A stretch of 8,372 nt of DNA from Dehalococcoidia bacterium. GTDB taxonomy: Bacteria > Chloroflexota > Dehalococcoidia > Dehalococcoidales > DAOWKM01. A program made the position numbers and the translations under genes. The DNA lies in assembly GCA_030643695.1 (NCBI GenBank), contig DAOWKM010000068.1:1-8372 (forward strand), given 5' to 3'. Of this stretch, positions 1 through 5,850 are shown piece after piece (position 1 is the stretch's first letter; each line of letters begins with the position of its first letter). The notes beneath the pieces are model-generated. The model saw only the letters and a program-made list of their open reading frames with translations, did not search any database and was not told where the DNA came from.

Positions 1-1
1 A

Positions 2-586
2 GGTGAAGATTTCATATTTTCTATTAAGGCAAATCAAGAAATGACCCACCAGAGAGAAGATAATGCCGCCGTTTTTAAGGCTTTTTGTCAGGTGTTAGCG
101 CCTATCATCGCTGCCGGGAAGCTGGGTTGTATCCTGGCTCAGTTTCCCTATAGTTTTAGGTTTAATCGCCATAACTGGGACTACCTCAGGCTGTTTAAGG
201 AACGATTGGGTGAACTGCCGGTGGTGATTGAATTCCGTAATGCCCAGTGGCTAAGGAGTGAGGTGTTTGACTGGCTTCGTCATCAAGATTTAGGCTTCTG
301 CTGTGTTGATGAACCACAGCTCCCCAATCTTCTACCACCGCTAGCTGAGGCAACCAGTAAAATAGGCTATATCCGCTTTCACGGGCGTAATAGTGCTAAG
401 TGGTGGAACCATGAGCAGGCTTATGAGAGGTATGACTATAGCTATACGCCACAGGAGCTCAACGAGTGGCTGTCCAAAATTCACAAGCTGGATAATGTGG
501 CTGAAAAGACATTTATTTTTGCTAACAATCACTGGCGTGGGCAGGCAGTCAGCACCATTCGCCAATTGCGGCTGATGCTGGATTAA
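2..586 (+). CDS. DUF72 (YecE-like) family protein, 5'-truncated by the window edge
   Basis: The frame is open from the first bases and ends at TAA 584-586; the ATG at 41 is internal, because the codons before it read FIFSIKANQE, leading into the family's conserved TH motif. About 194 residues are visible of a family usually near 240-290, so roughly the first quarter is missing. Family landmarks in order: F-x-F-S-x-K-A then TH; GCILAQFPYSF; a VVIEFRNAQW block; CVDEP; YIRFHGR followed by a tryptophan-rich stretch; an ERYDYSY-x4-EL block; and the C-terminal FANNHWRGQAV. These are hallmarks of DUF72 (Pfam PF01904), a TIM-barrel-like family whose biochemical activity is not established as far as I know. 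No signal peptide or membrane segment is visible, so it is probably cytoplasmic. A promoter lies just downstream, so it probably belongs to a separate upstream transcript. Family assignment is secure; function is unknown. Confidence 0.93.
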   Translation, partial: GEDFIFSIKANQEMTHQREDNAAVFKAFCQVLAPIIAAGKLGCILAQFPYSFRFNRHNWDYLRLFKERLGELPVVIEFRNAQWLRSEVFDWLRHQDLGFCCVDEPQLPNLLPPLAEATSKIGYIRFHGRNSAKWWNHEQAYERYDYSYTPQELNEWLSKIHKLDNVAEKTFIFANNHWRGQAVSTIRQLRLMLD

Positions 587-602
587 CCGGCGCCGTTTAT
601 CA

Positions 603-632
603 TTGTTCTCTGGAATAACACTTAGGTATAAT
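603..632 (+). promoter_or_regulatory. sigma70-type promoter of the dksA-like–lspA–rluD operon
   Basis: A perfect -10 hexamer TATAAT lies at 627-632. A partial -35, TTGTTC (first three bases match consensus), lies at 603-608 with an 18-bp spacer. It sits in the 125-bp gap between the DUF72 stop and the ATG at 712. Initiation would be expected near 639-640, giving a leader of about 70 nt. That makes the TTG at 640 coincide with the start of transcription and supports the ATG at 712 as the true start codon. Confidence 0.65.
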
Positions 633-698
633 AGCTTACTTGTCGACTCTAAGTGGGGAAAATCAGGAACAGTCTATCGTAGACTTGACAGGTGAGCG

Positions 699-703
699 GG
701 AGG
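699..703 (+). promoter_or_regulatory. strong Shine-Dalgarno (GGAGG) deciding the 712 start
   Basis: GGAGG sits 8 nt upstream of ATG 712. The longer reading from TTG 640 would place its start at the predicted transcription start, with no ribosome binding site, so the 712 start is preferred. Confidence 0.8.
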
Positions 704-711
704 AAGAAGAA

Positions 712-1092
712 ATGACTACTGGCTTTAATATACTTCGCTCCCATTTGGAGAGTGAGCAAAAACGCTTGACCGAGGAACTTGAGCAATTAAAGGCTAGCGT
801 CCATCCTAGTGGTGAGAGGCGAGAGGGTAGTCCCTTTGGCAAAAAGGAGGAGGAAGCTACCGAGACCTCAGAGTTGGAGAAGCGGCTAGCCTTGGAGAAT
901 CGTATAAGAGACCAGTTGGCTGAGGTAGAGCATGCATTACACAAGTTTGAGGAGGGAACCTATGGCTTATGTGAGCACTGTGGTCAACCTATAGACCCAG
1001 CCCGATTAGAAGCCCTTCCTCAAGCAAAGCTATGTATGAATTGTAAGGCTCAACAGGCAAAGAATGCGAAAGGCAAATTACCGTCAGGGTAA
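712..1092 (+). CDS. TraR/DksA-family C4 zinc-finger protein
   Basis: The 126-residue protein has a long charged helical N-terminal half (about residues 10-80, rich in E, K, R, L and Q), expected to form a coiled coil. It ends in a C4 zinc finger: C87-x2-C90 and C108-x2-C111, inside the GTYGLCEHCGQPI block typical of the TraR/DksA family. Characterised relatives bind the RNA polymerase secondary channel and tune initiation, often with ppGpp. Many shorter bacterial members, including Bacillus YteA/YocK types, are uncharacterised, and I do not clearly see the acidic D-x-x-D-x-A coiled-coil tip of true DksA, so no gene symbol is given. Start: ATG 712 with GGAGG 8 nt upstream. The last 29 nt overlap lspA in another frame, which indicates cotranscription. 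Family assignment is confident; a DksA-like function is inferred. Confidence 0.9.
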   Translation: MTTGFNILRSHLESEQKRLTEELEQLKASVHPSGERREGSPFGKKEEEATETSELEKRLALENRIRDQLAEVEHALHKFEEGTYGLCEHCGQPIDPARLEALPQAKLCMNCKAQQAKNAKGKLPSG

Positions 1093-1570
1093 GTGGTGGA
1101 ATGTAGTCTTTTTCCTTACTGCGTTACTGATAGTGGCTGTCGACCAGCTCAGTAAACTCTGGGTGAGGTCTTATCCTGAAGGAGAGCTGATATTCAAGGC
1201 AGGGTTCTTTGGGATAATTCATGCCCCCCCTAATACTGGGGCTGCTTTTGGTTTGTTTCAGGGACATTCATTCATTTTAACTGTAGTTGCCTTGGTTGGC
1301 GTTGTTGTTCTCCTACTCTATGCCCTTTTTATGTATCGCCTATCCCCCCGTTTAGATAATATGTTGGATAAGGTAGCCCTTGGTTTGATTCTTGGCGGCA
1401 CAGCAGGCAACCTGGTTGACCGGTTGAACCCTAACCTTGGTGGTGTTACTGACTTTATCTGCGTTGGTAACTGGTGGCCAGCATTTAACCTCGCTGATTC
1501 AGCGGTAGTTGTTGGCGTTATTATATTTGCTTATTCTCTCCTTCGCTTAGCCCAGGCTGGAGAGCAATAG
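1064..1570 (+). CDS. lspA: lipoprotein signal peptidase (signal peptidase II)
   Basis: The 168-residue integral membrane aspartyl protease cleaves the signal peptide of diacylglyceryl-modified prolipoproteins, after Lgt and before any N-acylation. Four hydrophobic segments fit the family: about residues 12-28, 68-91, 102-118 and 145-162. Conserved blocks: DQLSK (27-31), NTGAAFGLF (57-65), GGTAGNLVDR (111-120), V-T-D-F with D130, and FNLADS with D145. D130 and D145 correspond to the catalytic aspartate dyad of characterised LspA. The residues before NTGAAF read HAPP, whereas this site usually has an aromatic or branched residue; the pair is encoded within a run of seven Cs (1224-1230). Start ATG 1064 lies inside the zinc-finger gene and has only a weak AGG upstream, so translational coupling is likely. 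No other in-frame start precedes the first membrane segment. rluD begins one base after the stop. Confidence 0.97.
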   Translation: MRKANYRQGKWWNVVFFLTALLIVAVDQLSKLWVRSYPEGELIFKAGFFGIIHAPPNTGAAFGLFQGHSFILTVVALVGVVVLLLYALFMYRLSPRLDNMLDKVALGLILGGTAGNLVDRLNPNLGGVTDFICVGNWWPAFNLADSAVVVGVIIFAYSLLRLAQAGEQ

Positions 1571-1571
1571 G

Positions 1572-2465
1572 ATGGACAAAGTATGTAGCTTCATAGCTGA
1601 TAAACCAGGTGCTCGCCTTGATAAGTATGTTGCTGAGAGATGCCCGGAACTCTCCCGAACCCAGACTCAAAAGCTAGTTGCTGATGGCTATATTATGGTT
1701 AATGACCATATGGCTAAAGCCGGACTCAAACTTAATATTGGGGACAGGATAGATATTACTGTGCCTCCCAGTCCACCCAGCCCCTTGTCACCTGAGGCTA
1801 TCCCATTAAATATCATTTATGAGGATGATGACCTTCTGGTTATAGACAAACCAGCCGGACTGACTATTCATCCGGCACCGGGACACTATACCCATACCCT
1901 GGTTAACGCTATCCTGTCTCACTTGTCTGATACTGATAACTCGCTGCGACCGGGAATTGTGCATCGGCTGGACAAAGATGCCTCAGGGGTGATGGTAGTG
2001 GCTAAGAATAGTGCTGCTCAGGCTAATCTGATTAACCAGTTCAAGGCTCGCTCGGTGGTAAAAGCCTATCTGGTGCTGGTTAAAGGGCACCTCACTCCAG
2101 AGGATGGCACTATTGAGGCACCTATTGGGCGTGACCCGCGTAACCGAAAGCGTATGGCGGTAGTAGCCGAGGGCAAGGGTAGGGAAGCACGAACTCAATA
2201 TCATGTAATTAAATATATAGGTGATTATACCCTGCTTGAAGTTAGACCTGAGACTGGCCGCACCCACCAGATACGGGTTCATTTATCAGCTATTGGCTAT
2301 CCGGTAGTAGGAGATAGCGTTTATGGAGTAAGGTCAGCCGAAGTGCCCCGACTGTTTCTCCATGCCAGCCACTTAGGCTTTAGGTTACCATCCACCGATA
2401 AGTATGTAGAATTTGAATCTAAACTGCCCCAAGACTTGGAGCAGGCGTTAAAGAACATTGGCTAG
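1572..2465 (+). CDS. rluD: RluA/RluD-family 23S rRNA pseudouridine synthase
   Basis: The 297-residue protein isomerises uridine to pseudouridine in RNA. Domains in order: an N-terminal S4 RNA-binding domain (about 13-62, ARLDKYVAER onward), a short proline-rich linker (65-77), then the catalytic domain. Motif II is GIVHRLDKDASG (128-139), with D134 as the catalytic aspartate, equivalent to the HRLD aspartate of E. coli RluD. Motif III is GRTHQIRVH (229-237), followed by GYPVVGDSVYG. LHASHLGF near 263-270 is also typical. The S4 domain and full length fit RluC/RluD enzymes acting on 23S rRNA. RluD (the helix 69 pseudouridines) is the common assignment for such a protein beside lspA, but the exact target cannot be read from sequence alone. 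Start ATG 1572 follows the lspA stop by one base and has GGAG at 1559-1562. It is the last gene of the upstream operon before the palindromic element. Confidence 0.92.
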   Translation: MDKVCSFIADKPGARLDKYVAERCPELSRTQTQKLVADGYIMVNDHMAKAGLKLNIGDRIDITVPPSPPSPLSPEAIPLNIIYEDDDLLVIDKPAGLTIHPAPGHYTHTLVNAILSHLSDTDNSLRPGIVHRLDKDASGVMVVAKNSAAQANLINQFKARSVVKAYLVLVKGHLTPEDGTIEAPIGRDPRNRKRMAVVAEGKGREARTQYHVIKYIGDYTLLEVRPETGRTHQIRVHLSAIGYPVVGDSVYGVRSAEVPRLFLHASHLGFRLPSTDKYVEFESKLPQDLEQALKNIG

Positions 2466-2500
2466 TGATTCAAGAATGTTTATTGACCCTATCCCCTTTA

Positions 2501-2537
2501 TCCCCTTCCCCTTATTAAGGGGAAGGGGAGGGATTTT
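2501..2537 (+). terminator. possible terminator of the upstream operon (left outer hairpin)
   Basis: A perfect 13-bp stem, 2501-2513 with 2517-2529, closes a 3-nt loop 36 nt after the rluD stop. It is followed by GG-ATTTTAT, a weak T-rich tail. The stem could end the dksA-like–lspA–rluD transcript, but it belongs to the repeat element and the T tract is short and offset, so any terminator role is incidental and uncertain. Confidence 0.35.
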
Positions 2538-2541
2538 ATAA

Positions 2542-2560
2542 AGAGGGGCTACGCCCCTCT
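2542..2560. repeat. inner hairpin of the left arm
   Basis: The 8-bp perfect stem AGAGGGGC/GCCCCTCT has a 3-nt loop (TAC). It is flanked by A/T-rich bases on both sides (TTTTATA before, AAAA after), so it could also act as a weak terminator on the minus strand. It pairs in design with the hairpin at 2600-2620. Confidence 0.75.
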
Positions 2561-2599
2561 AAAACTCCCTGATTACTGCTTTAGAGCTAAGGAAAGTCA

Positions 2600-2620
2600 A
2601 AGAGAGGCGAAGCCTCTCTT
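2600..2620. repeat. inner hairpin of the right arm
   Basis: A 9-bp perfect stem (AAGAGAGGC/GCCTCTCTT) has a GAA loop. It is the mirror counterpart of the hairpin at 2542-2560: the two differ at a few positions, yet each remains perfectly self-paired, which implies compensatory change within each stem. Confidence 0.75.
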
Positions 2621-2631
2621 ACATAACTAAT

Positions 2632-2660
2632 TCCCCCTCTCCTTGCTAAGGAGAGGGGGA
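2632..2660. repeat. outer hairpin of the right arm
   Basis: A 13-bp perfect stem joins 2632-2644 to 2648-2660 across a GCT loop. It mirrors the outer left hairpin (2501-2529). The arms differ in sequence from the left copy, but pairing inside the stem is intact. Confidence 0.75.
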
Positions 2661-2719
2661 TACAGGGGGTAAGGTTAATAAAACAGCCTTTCAGGTTTCT
2701 AGAATCTTAAGAGGCGAGG

Positions 2720-2728
2720 TGGTAGAAT
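2720..2728 (+). promoter_or_regulatory. candidate extended -10 promoter for the restriction-modification pair
   Basis: TGG-TAGAAT is an extended -10 (TG at 2720-2721, one base, then a hexamer with five of six matches to TATAAT). No good -35 lies at the right distance. Initiation near 2735 would give a leader of about 35 nt before the TTG start at 2770. The rpsF promoter in this window has the same TGG-TA-x-AAT layout. Confidence 0.4.
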
Positions 2729-2759
2729 GGGGGAAAGAATATTCATAGCATAAAGAATC

Positions 2760-2763
2760 GGAG
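2760..2763 (+). promoter_or_regulatory. Shine-Dalgarno (GGAG) supporting a TTG start
   Basis: GGAG ends 6 nt before TTG 2770. The next in-frame methionine is residue 41, which would remove conserved sequence, so the TTG is accepted as the start. Confidence 0.7.
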
Positions 2764-2769
2764 ATTAAA

Positions 2770-3402
2770 TTGACCAGTCACTTAGCCGAGATATTTGAGG
2801 ATGAAGCACTTACCGACAAAATCAAAAGGCGCTTACCCTATTTCTATCAGCTTGCCGAGTTAGAAAGTTCAAGAGCTGGAAAGATTGGAATGGAGGTAGG
2901 CTCTCTCCGTGAAAAGATTATAATTGCCTTACTCATCTATAAATTTGAGGAGATTAATGTCGAAACAGATATTCCCATTACGGAGCCAGAAGTCGATGTG
3001 AAACTGTTTGGGCAGCCGATTTCCATTAAAACAATTACTGGCGGAGGGTTTAGCGGAGTTAAGCTCATATGGACGGTTGATGCTCAAAAAGCAAGGGAAT
3101 TTAGTGAGAACTATTATCCGCGCTGTGATATGTTATTCGTGCAGATTGTTTGGAATGCTATCGGGAGATTTTGTTACATACCATTAGAAGCTCAAGAAAG
3201 GCTATTTGAAAAAGTAGGAAGGGAAGGGTATATCAAGCTTCCTGTACCGGGGACGAATCCGAGAGGTGTTGAAATTACTAAAGAAGCCTTACTGCAGTTG
3301 ATACAGGATAGAGAAACTAAAGTTATTGAAGTAGATTGGCAAAGATCAGGAATAGATTACCATCCTTATAAAAGATGGGTTGATTATTGGAGAGAGGGAT
3401 GA
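2770..3402 (+). CDS. type II restriction endonuclease, probably ThaI-like
   Basis: The 210-residue protein has no membrane segment and is a probable PD-(D/E)XK nuclease. The likely active site is E74-V-D76-V-K followed by S85-I-K87, a D-x8-S-x-K variant of D-x(n)-(D/E)-x-K. A conserved-looking stretch AGKIGMEVGSLRE (36-48, with E41 and E48) precedes it and may supply another acidic ligand. The overall pattern (LAELESSRAGK near 28-38, VDVKLFG near 75-81, KRWVDYW near the C-terminus) resembles what I recall of the ThaI family, whose founding enzyme cuts CGCG; this is from memory and not tested. The adjacent methyltransferase strongly supports a restriction role. Translation starts at TTG with GGAG 6 nt upstream; a weak start could keep nuclease output low. 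The stop overlaps the methyltransferase start (ATGA). Nuclease role is likely; the ThaI assignment is moderate. Confidence 0.8.
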   Translation: MTSHLAEIFEDEALTDKIKRRLPYFYQLAELESSRAGKIGMEVGSLREKIIIALLIYKFEEINVETDIPITEPEVDVKLFGQPISIKTITGGGFSGVKLIWTVDAQKAREFSENYYPRCDMLFVQIVWNAIGRFCYIPLEAQERLFEKVGREGYIKLPVPGTNPRGVEITKEALLQLIQDRETKVIEVDWQRSGIDYHPYKRWVDYWREG

Positions 3403-4328
3403 AGAAGGCGGGATATGGTGAAAGAAAAAGAGGCACACAAACAAGCCCCTTTGGCTCACCGGGCAGGATAAATCATAATTCAACTCCCTTTTATGCCAGC
3501 AAGTTGTATGAAGGCTTGCCAACAGAGAAAAGGACTGAATATACAGAAGTTTCCATCCCCTCTCAATTTTTAGATAAAATCTTTTGTAAAACCAGCGAAA
3601 ACATGGAGGAATTGCCGGATAATAGTGTTCACTTGATGGTTACTTCACCACCCTACAATGTGGGAAAAGAGTATGACGAGAACTTGACGCTCCAAGAATA
3701 CAGGCAATTTCTAAAACAGGTATGGAAAGAAGTTTATAGGACGCTTGTCCCCGGAGGTAGGGCTTGCATCAACATTGCCAATTTAGGAAGGAAGCCGTAT
3801 ATTCCTCTTCATGCTTTTATTGTTGAAGACATGTTAGAGCTGGGTTTTCTGATGAGGGGTGAAATTATCTGGAATAAGGCAACTAGTTCCAGCCCTTCTA
3901 CAGCCTGGGGAAGCTGGCTTTCAGCTGCTAACCCAACCTTAAGGGATATCCATGAATATATTTTGGTTTTTTCTAAAGGTATGTTTAGGAGAAAAAATAC
4001 TCCCCCAAGACGAAGCACAATCTCTAGAAAAGAGTTCCTAGAGTTTACCAAAAGTGTGTGGACATTTCCAGCAGAACCAGCCCATGGAGTTGGACATCCA
4101 GCGCCTTTCCCTGTAGAACTATCTTATAGGTTGATTCAACTTTATACCTTTGAGGGAGAAGTAATTTTAGACCCGTTTATAGGAAGTGGACAGGCGGCGA
4201 TAGCAGCCGTAAAGACACATCGTCATTATGTGGGGTATGACATAAGCGAGGAATATGTGAGATTGGCGGAGAGGCGAATCAAAGACTTTCTACTGGAATT
4301 TAAATCCCCAAGATTATTTGATTCTTAA
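3399..4328 (+). CDS. beta-class DNA methyltransferase of the restriction-modification pair
   Basis: The 309-residue protein is a SAM-dependent DNA amino-methyltransferase of the N4-cytosine/N6-adenine type (Pfam PF01555). Motif IV, TSPPYN, is at residues 82-87 and precedes motif I, DPFIGSG, at 258-264; this order defines the beta class. HPAPFP at 233-238 and YVGYDISEEYV (277-287) after motif I are also typical. SPPY is commonest in m4C enzymes. If the partner nuclease reads CGCG, which has no adenine, the product must be m4C, since m5C motifs are absent. Start ATG 3399 is preferred to TTG 3387: it overlaps the nuclease stop as ATGA and has GGAG at 3389-3392. The first 50 or so residues (basic, Gly/Ser-rich, with STPFYASKLYEGL at about 28-40) precede the catalytic core and may help target recognition. 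It should protect host DNA. gltX begins 21 nt after the stop. Confidence 0.93.
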   Translation: MKKAGYGERKRGTQTSPFGSPGRINHNSTPFYASKLYEGLPTEKRTEYTEVSIPSQFLDKIFCKTSENMEELPDNSVHLMVTSPPYNVGKEYDENLTLQEYRQFLKQVWKEVYRTLVPGGRACINIANLGRKPYIPLHAFIVEDMLELGFLMRGEIIWNKATSSSPSTAWGSWLSAANPTLRDIHEYILVFSKGMFRRKNTPPRRSTISRKEFLEFTKSVWTFPAEPAHGVGHPAPFPVELSYRLIQLYTFEGEVILDPFIGSGQAAIAAVKTHRHYVGYDISEEYVRLAERRIKDFLLEFKSPRLFDS

Positions 4329-4349
4329 GGCTGTGGAGAAAGGTTTTAG

Positions 4350-5786
4350 ATGACCAATTCAGTTAGAACGCGTTTTGCCCCCAGTCCTACTGGTTATCCT
4401 CATGTGGGCAATATCAGGACTGCCCTGTTTGCTTGGCTTTTTGCCCGGCATTATGAGGGTAGCTTTATTGTCCGCATTGAGGACACTGATGTTACCCGTA
4501 AGGTTAAGGGCGCCGTGGAGGCTATCCTTGATAGTCTGCGGTGGCTGGGTTTGGATTGGGATGAAGGCCCCTATTTTCAATCAGAGCGCCTGGAAATATA
4601 TCATAAGGCAGCTAAGCGTCTCGTTTCGCAGGGGGATGCCTATTATTGCTATTGCTCCCCCCAGCGTTTGAAGGAAATGCGGGCCGAGCAGGTTAAGCAT
4701 AAGCAGCCGCCAGGCTATGACCGACACTGTCGTGATTTAAGCCAGGAGGAACGGGCACAAAAGGAGGCTGAAGGCGTTATACCGGTAGTTCGTTTCAAGA
4801 CCCCGCTTGAGGGGCAAACCGGGTTTAACGATTTAATCTGGGGTGATGTGGTATTTGATAATAGCACCATTGACGATTTTATCCTGCTTAAGTCAGATGG
4901 CTACCCGACCTATCATTTAGCCAATGTGGTTGATGACCACCTGATGGGAATCACTCATGTGCTTCGGGCTGAGGAGTGGCTATCCAGCACCCCCCGCCAC
5001 CTGCTTTTGTATCAGGCTCTGGGGTTTAAGCCTCCCCAGTTTGCTCACTTGCCTATGCTCCTGGGAGCCGGCCGGGCTAAATTGAGCAAGCGGCATGGAG
5101 CGGTATCTATAACCGAGTATCGTGAACAAGGCTACCTGCCTGAGGCTATGGTGAACTTCCTTGCCTTGCTCGGTTGGTCTCGGGATGATAGGACTGAAGT
5201 TTTATCCCGCCAGGAGCTTATAGATAACTTCTCCCTGGAGCGGGTCAGTCGAACAGCCGCTATTTTCAATCGGGATAAGCTCAACTGGATGAATGGAGTG
5301 TATATTCGGAGCTTAGCCTTAGAAGATTTCACTCAGCGGGCACTCCCCTTTTTGAATAAAGGCTTGCCTCTAGAGGTGGAGCGACCACTACCCATGGAAT
5401 ATGTCAGGCAGATTATGCCTCTTATTCAGGAGCGAGCCAGAACTCTGGCTGAAGTGCCGGAGCTTGCACAATTCCTCTTTGTTGATGAGCTTGATTATGC
5501 TCCTAGCCTGCTGATAGCGAAGAATATGAGCCAAGTATCAACGGTTAAAGCATTAGAGTTGGCAAAGCAGAGGCTAGAGCAATTAGAGGTATTTGATGCC
5601 GAATCCTTAGAGGCTATGCTCAGACCTCTGGCTGTTGAATTAGGGCTGAAGACTGGTCAGCTCTTTGGTACGCTGAGGGTAGCGGTCACCGGGCAGATTG
5701 CCGCACCACCATTATTTCAAACTATGGCGGTATTGGGTAAAGAGCGGTGCCTGAGGCGAATTGAAGTAGCGCTGGCTAAGCTATAA
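4350..5786 (+). CDS. gltX: glutamyl-tRNA synthetase (class I)
   Basis: The 478-residue enzyme, the usual length for bacterial GluRS, charges tRNA-Glu in the cytoplasm; product Glu-tRNA also feeds haem synthesis in many bacteria. The N-terminus RFAPSPTGYPHVGN holds the HIGH-type motif (HVGN, 18-21). IEDTD (43-47) follows, and the KMSKS-type motif is KLSKR (244-248). A zinc-binding set C100-x-C102, Y123, C127 matches the spacing of the E. coli zinc ligands. The C-terminal third (from about residue 320) is the helical anticodon-binding part. Start ATG 4350 has GGAG at 4335-4338. It lies 21 nt after the methyltransferase stop with no clear promoter between, so it is probably read from the restriction-modification transcript or from promoters further upstream. 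Whether the enzyme is discriminating or non-discriminating (also charging tRNA-Gln) cannot be told here. Confidence 0.98.
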   Translation: MTNSVRTRFAPSPTGYPHVGNIRTALFAWLFARHYEGSFIVRIEDTDVTRKVKGAVEAILDSLRWLGLDWDEGPYFQSERLEIYHKAAKRLVSQGDAYYCYCSPQRLKEMRAEQVKHKQPPGYDRHCRDLSQEERAQKEAEGVIPVVRFKTPLEGQTGFNDLIWGDVVFDNSTIDDFILLKSDGYPTYHLANVVDDHLMGITHVLRAEEWLSSTPRHLLLYQALGFKPPQFAHLPMLLGAGRAKLSKRHGAVSITEYREQGYLPEAMVNFLALLGWSRDDRTEVLSRQELIDNFSLERVSRTAAIFNRDKLNWMNGVYIRSLALEDFTQRALPFLNKGLPLEVERPLPMEYVRQIMPLIQERARTLAEVPELAQFLFVDELDYAPSLLIAKNMSQVSTVKALELAKQRLEQLEVFDAESLEAMLRPLAVELGLKTGQLFGTLRVAVTGQIAAPPLFQTMAVLGKERCLRRIEVALAKL

Positions 5787-5814
5787 GGCGTTATTTAATT
5801 ATCATCCGTTGGCG

Positions 5815-5823
5815 TGGTATAAT
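5815..5823 (+). promoter_or_regulatory. extended -10 promoter of rpsF–ssb–rpsR
   Basis: TGG-TATAAT is a perfect extended -10 (TG at 5815-5816, TATAAT 5818-5823), 29 nt after the gltX stop. The -35 region is only TTTAAT (5794-5799, 18-bp spacer), which is acceptable with an extended -10. Initiation near 5830 leaves a leader of about 20 nt. The in-frame TTG at 5809 lies upstream of this and cannot be the start on this transcript. Confidence 0.7.
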
Positions 5824-5841
5824 GCCGTAATAAAGGTTTTT

Positions 5842-5845
5842 GGAG
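5842..5845 (+). promoter_or_regulatory. Shine-Dalgarno (GGAG) deciding the rpsF start
   Basis: GGAG lies 5 nt before ATG 5851. Together with the promoter that overlaps the longer reading frame, it fixes the start at 5851. Confidence 0.75.
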
Positions 5846-5850
5846 AAACA

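Larger units (their letters stand above)
2481..2680. mobile_element. 200-bp palindromic MITE/REP-like element with nested hairpins
   Basis: Bases 2481-2560 align without gaps to the reverse complement of 2601-2680, with about 59 of 80 positions identical by hand count (about 56 of 70 if the weak block 2531-2540 is left out). The whole element is an imperfect palindrome centred near 2580/2581 with 40 bp of unrelated middle. Each arm carries two perfect hairpins: 2501-2513/2517-2529 and 2542-2549/2553-2560 on the left, 2600-2608/2612-2620 and 2632-2644/2648-2660 on the right. There is no ORF. Long inverted ends, small size, no coding capacity and an intergenic site suggest a non-autonomous element or REP-type repeat. 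TA is found at both tips, as a TA-targeting element would leave, but the symmetry itself forces this. I cannot name the family, and no second copy occurs here. Confidence 0.7.

Noticed and set aside
341..565. Minus-strand open frames such as 341-565, 663-944, 1983-2282 and 7109-7297
   Set aside because: All lie opposite well-supported genes, show no family motifs and are shadows of the coding strand.
588..600. CGGCGCCG palindrome after the DUF72 stop as a terminator
   Set aside because: It is an 8-bp perfect palindrome with no loop and only three Ts after it, so it cannot form a proper intrinsic terminator hairpin.
640..711. Longer zinc-finger protein starting at TTG 640
   Set aside because: The TTG coincides with the predicted transcription start and has no ribosome binding site, while ATG 712 has GGAGG 8 nt upstream.
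2705..4329. TCTTAAG direct repeat at 2705-2711 and 4323-4329 bracketing the restriction-modification pair as a target-site duplication
   Set aside because: A shared 7-mer between two short flanks is quite likely by chance, and the second copy overlaps the methyltransferase stop codon. Worth revisiting only if an empty site is found.
5809..5850. Longer S6 starting at TTG 5809
   Set aside because: The extended -10 promoter lies inside this stretch, and the added residues are unlike S6; ATG 5851 has a good GGAG.
5824..5850. S6:S18 autoregulatory RNA leader before rpsF
   Set aside because: The predicted leader is only about 20 nt; a CCG occurs at its start but there is no room for the stem-bulge structure.
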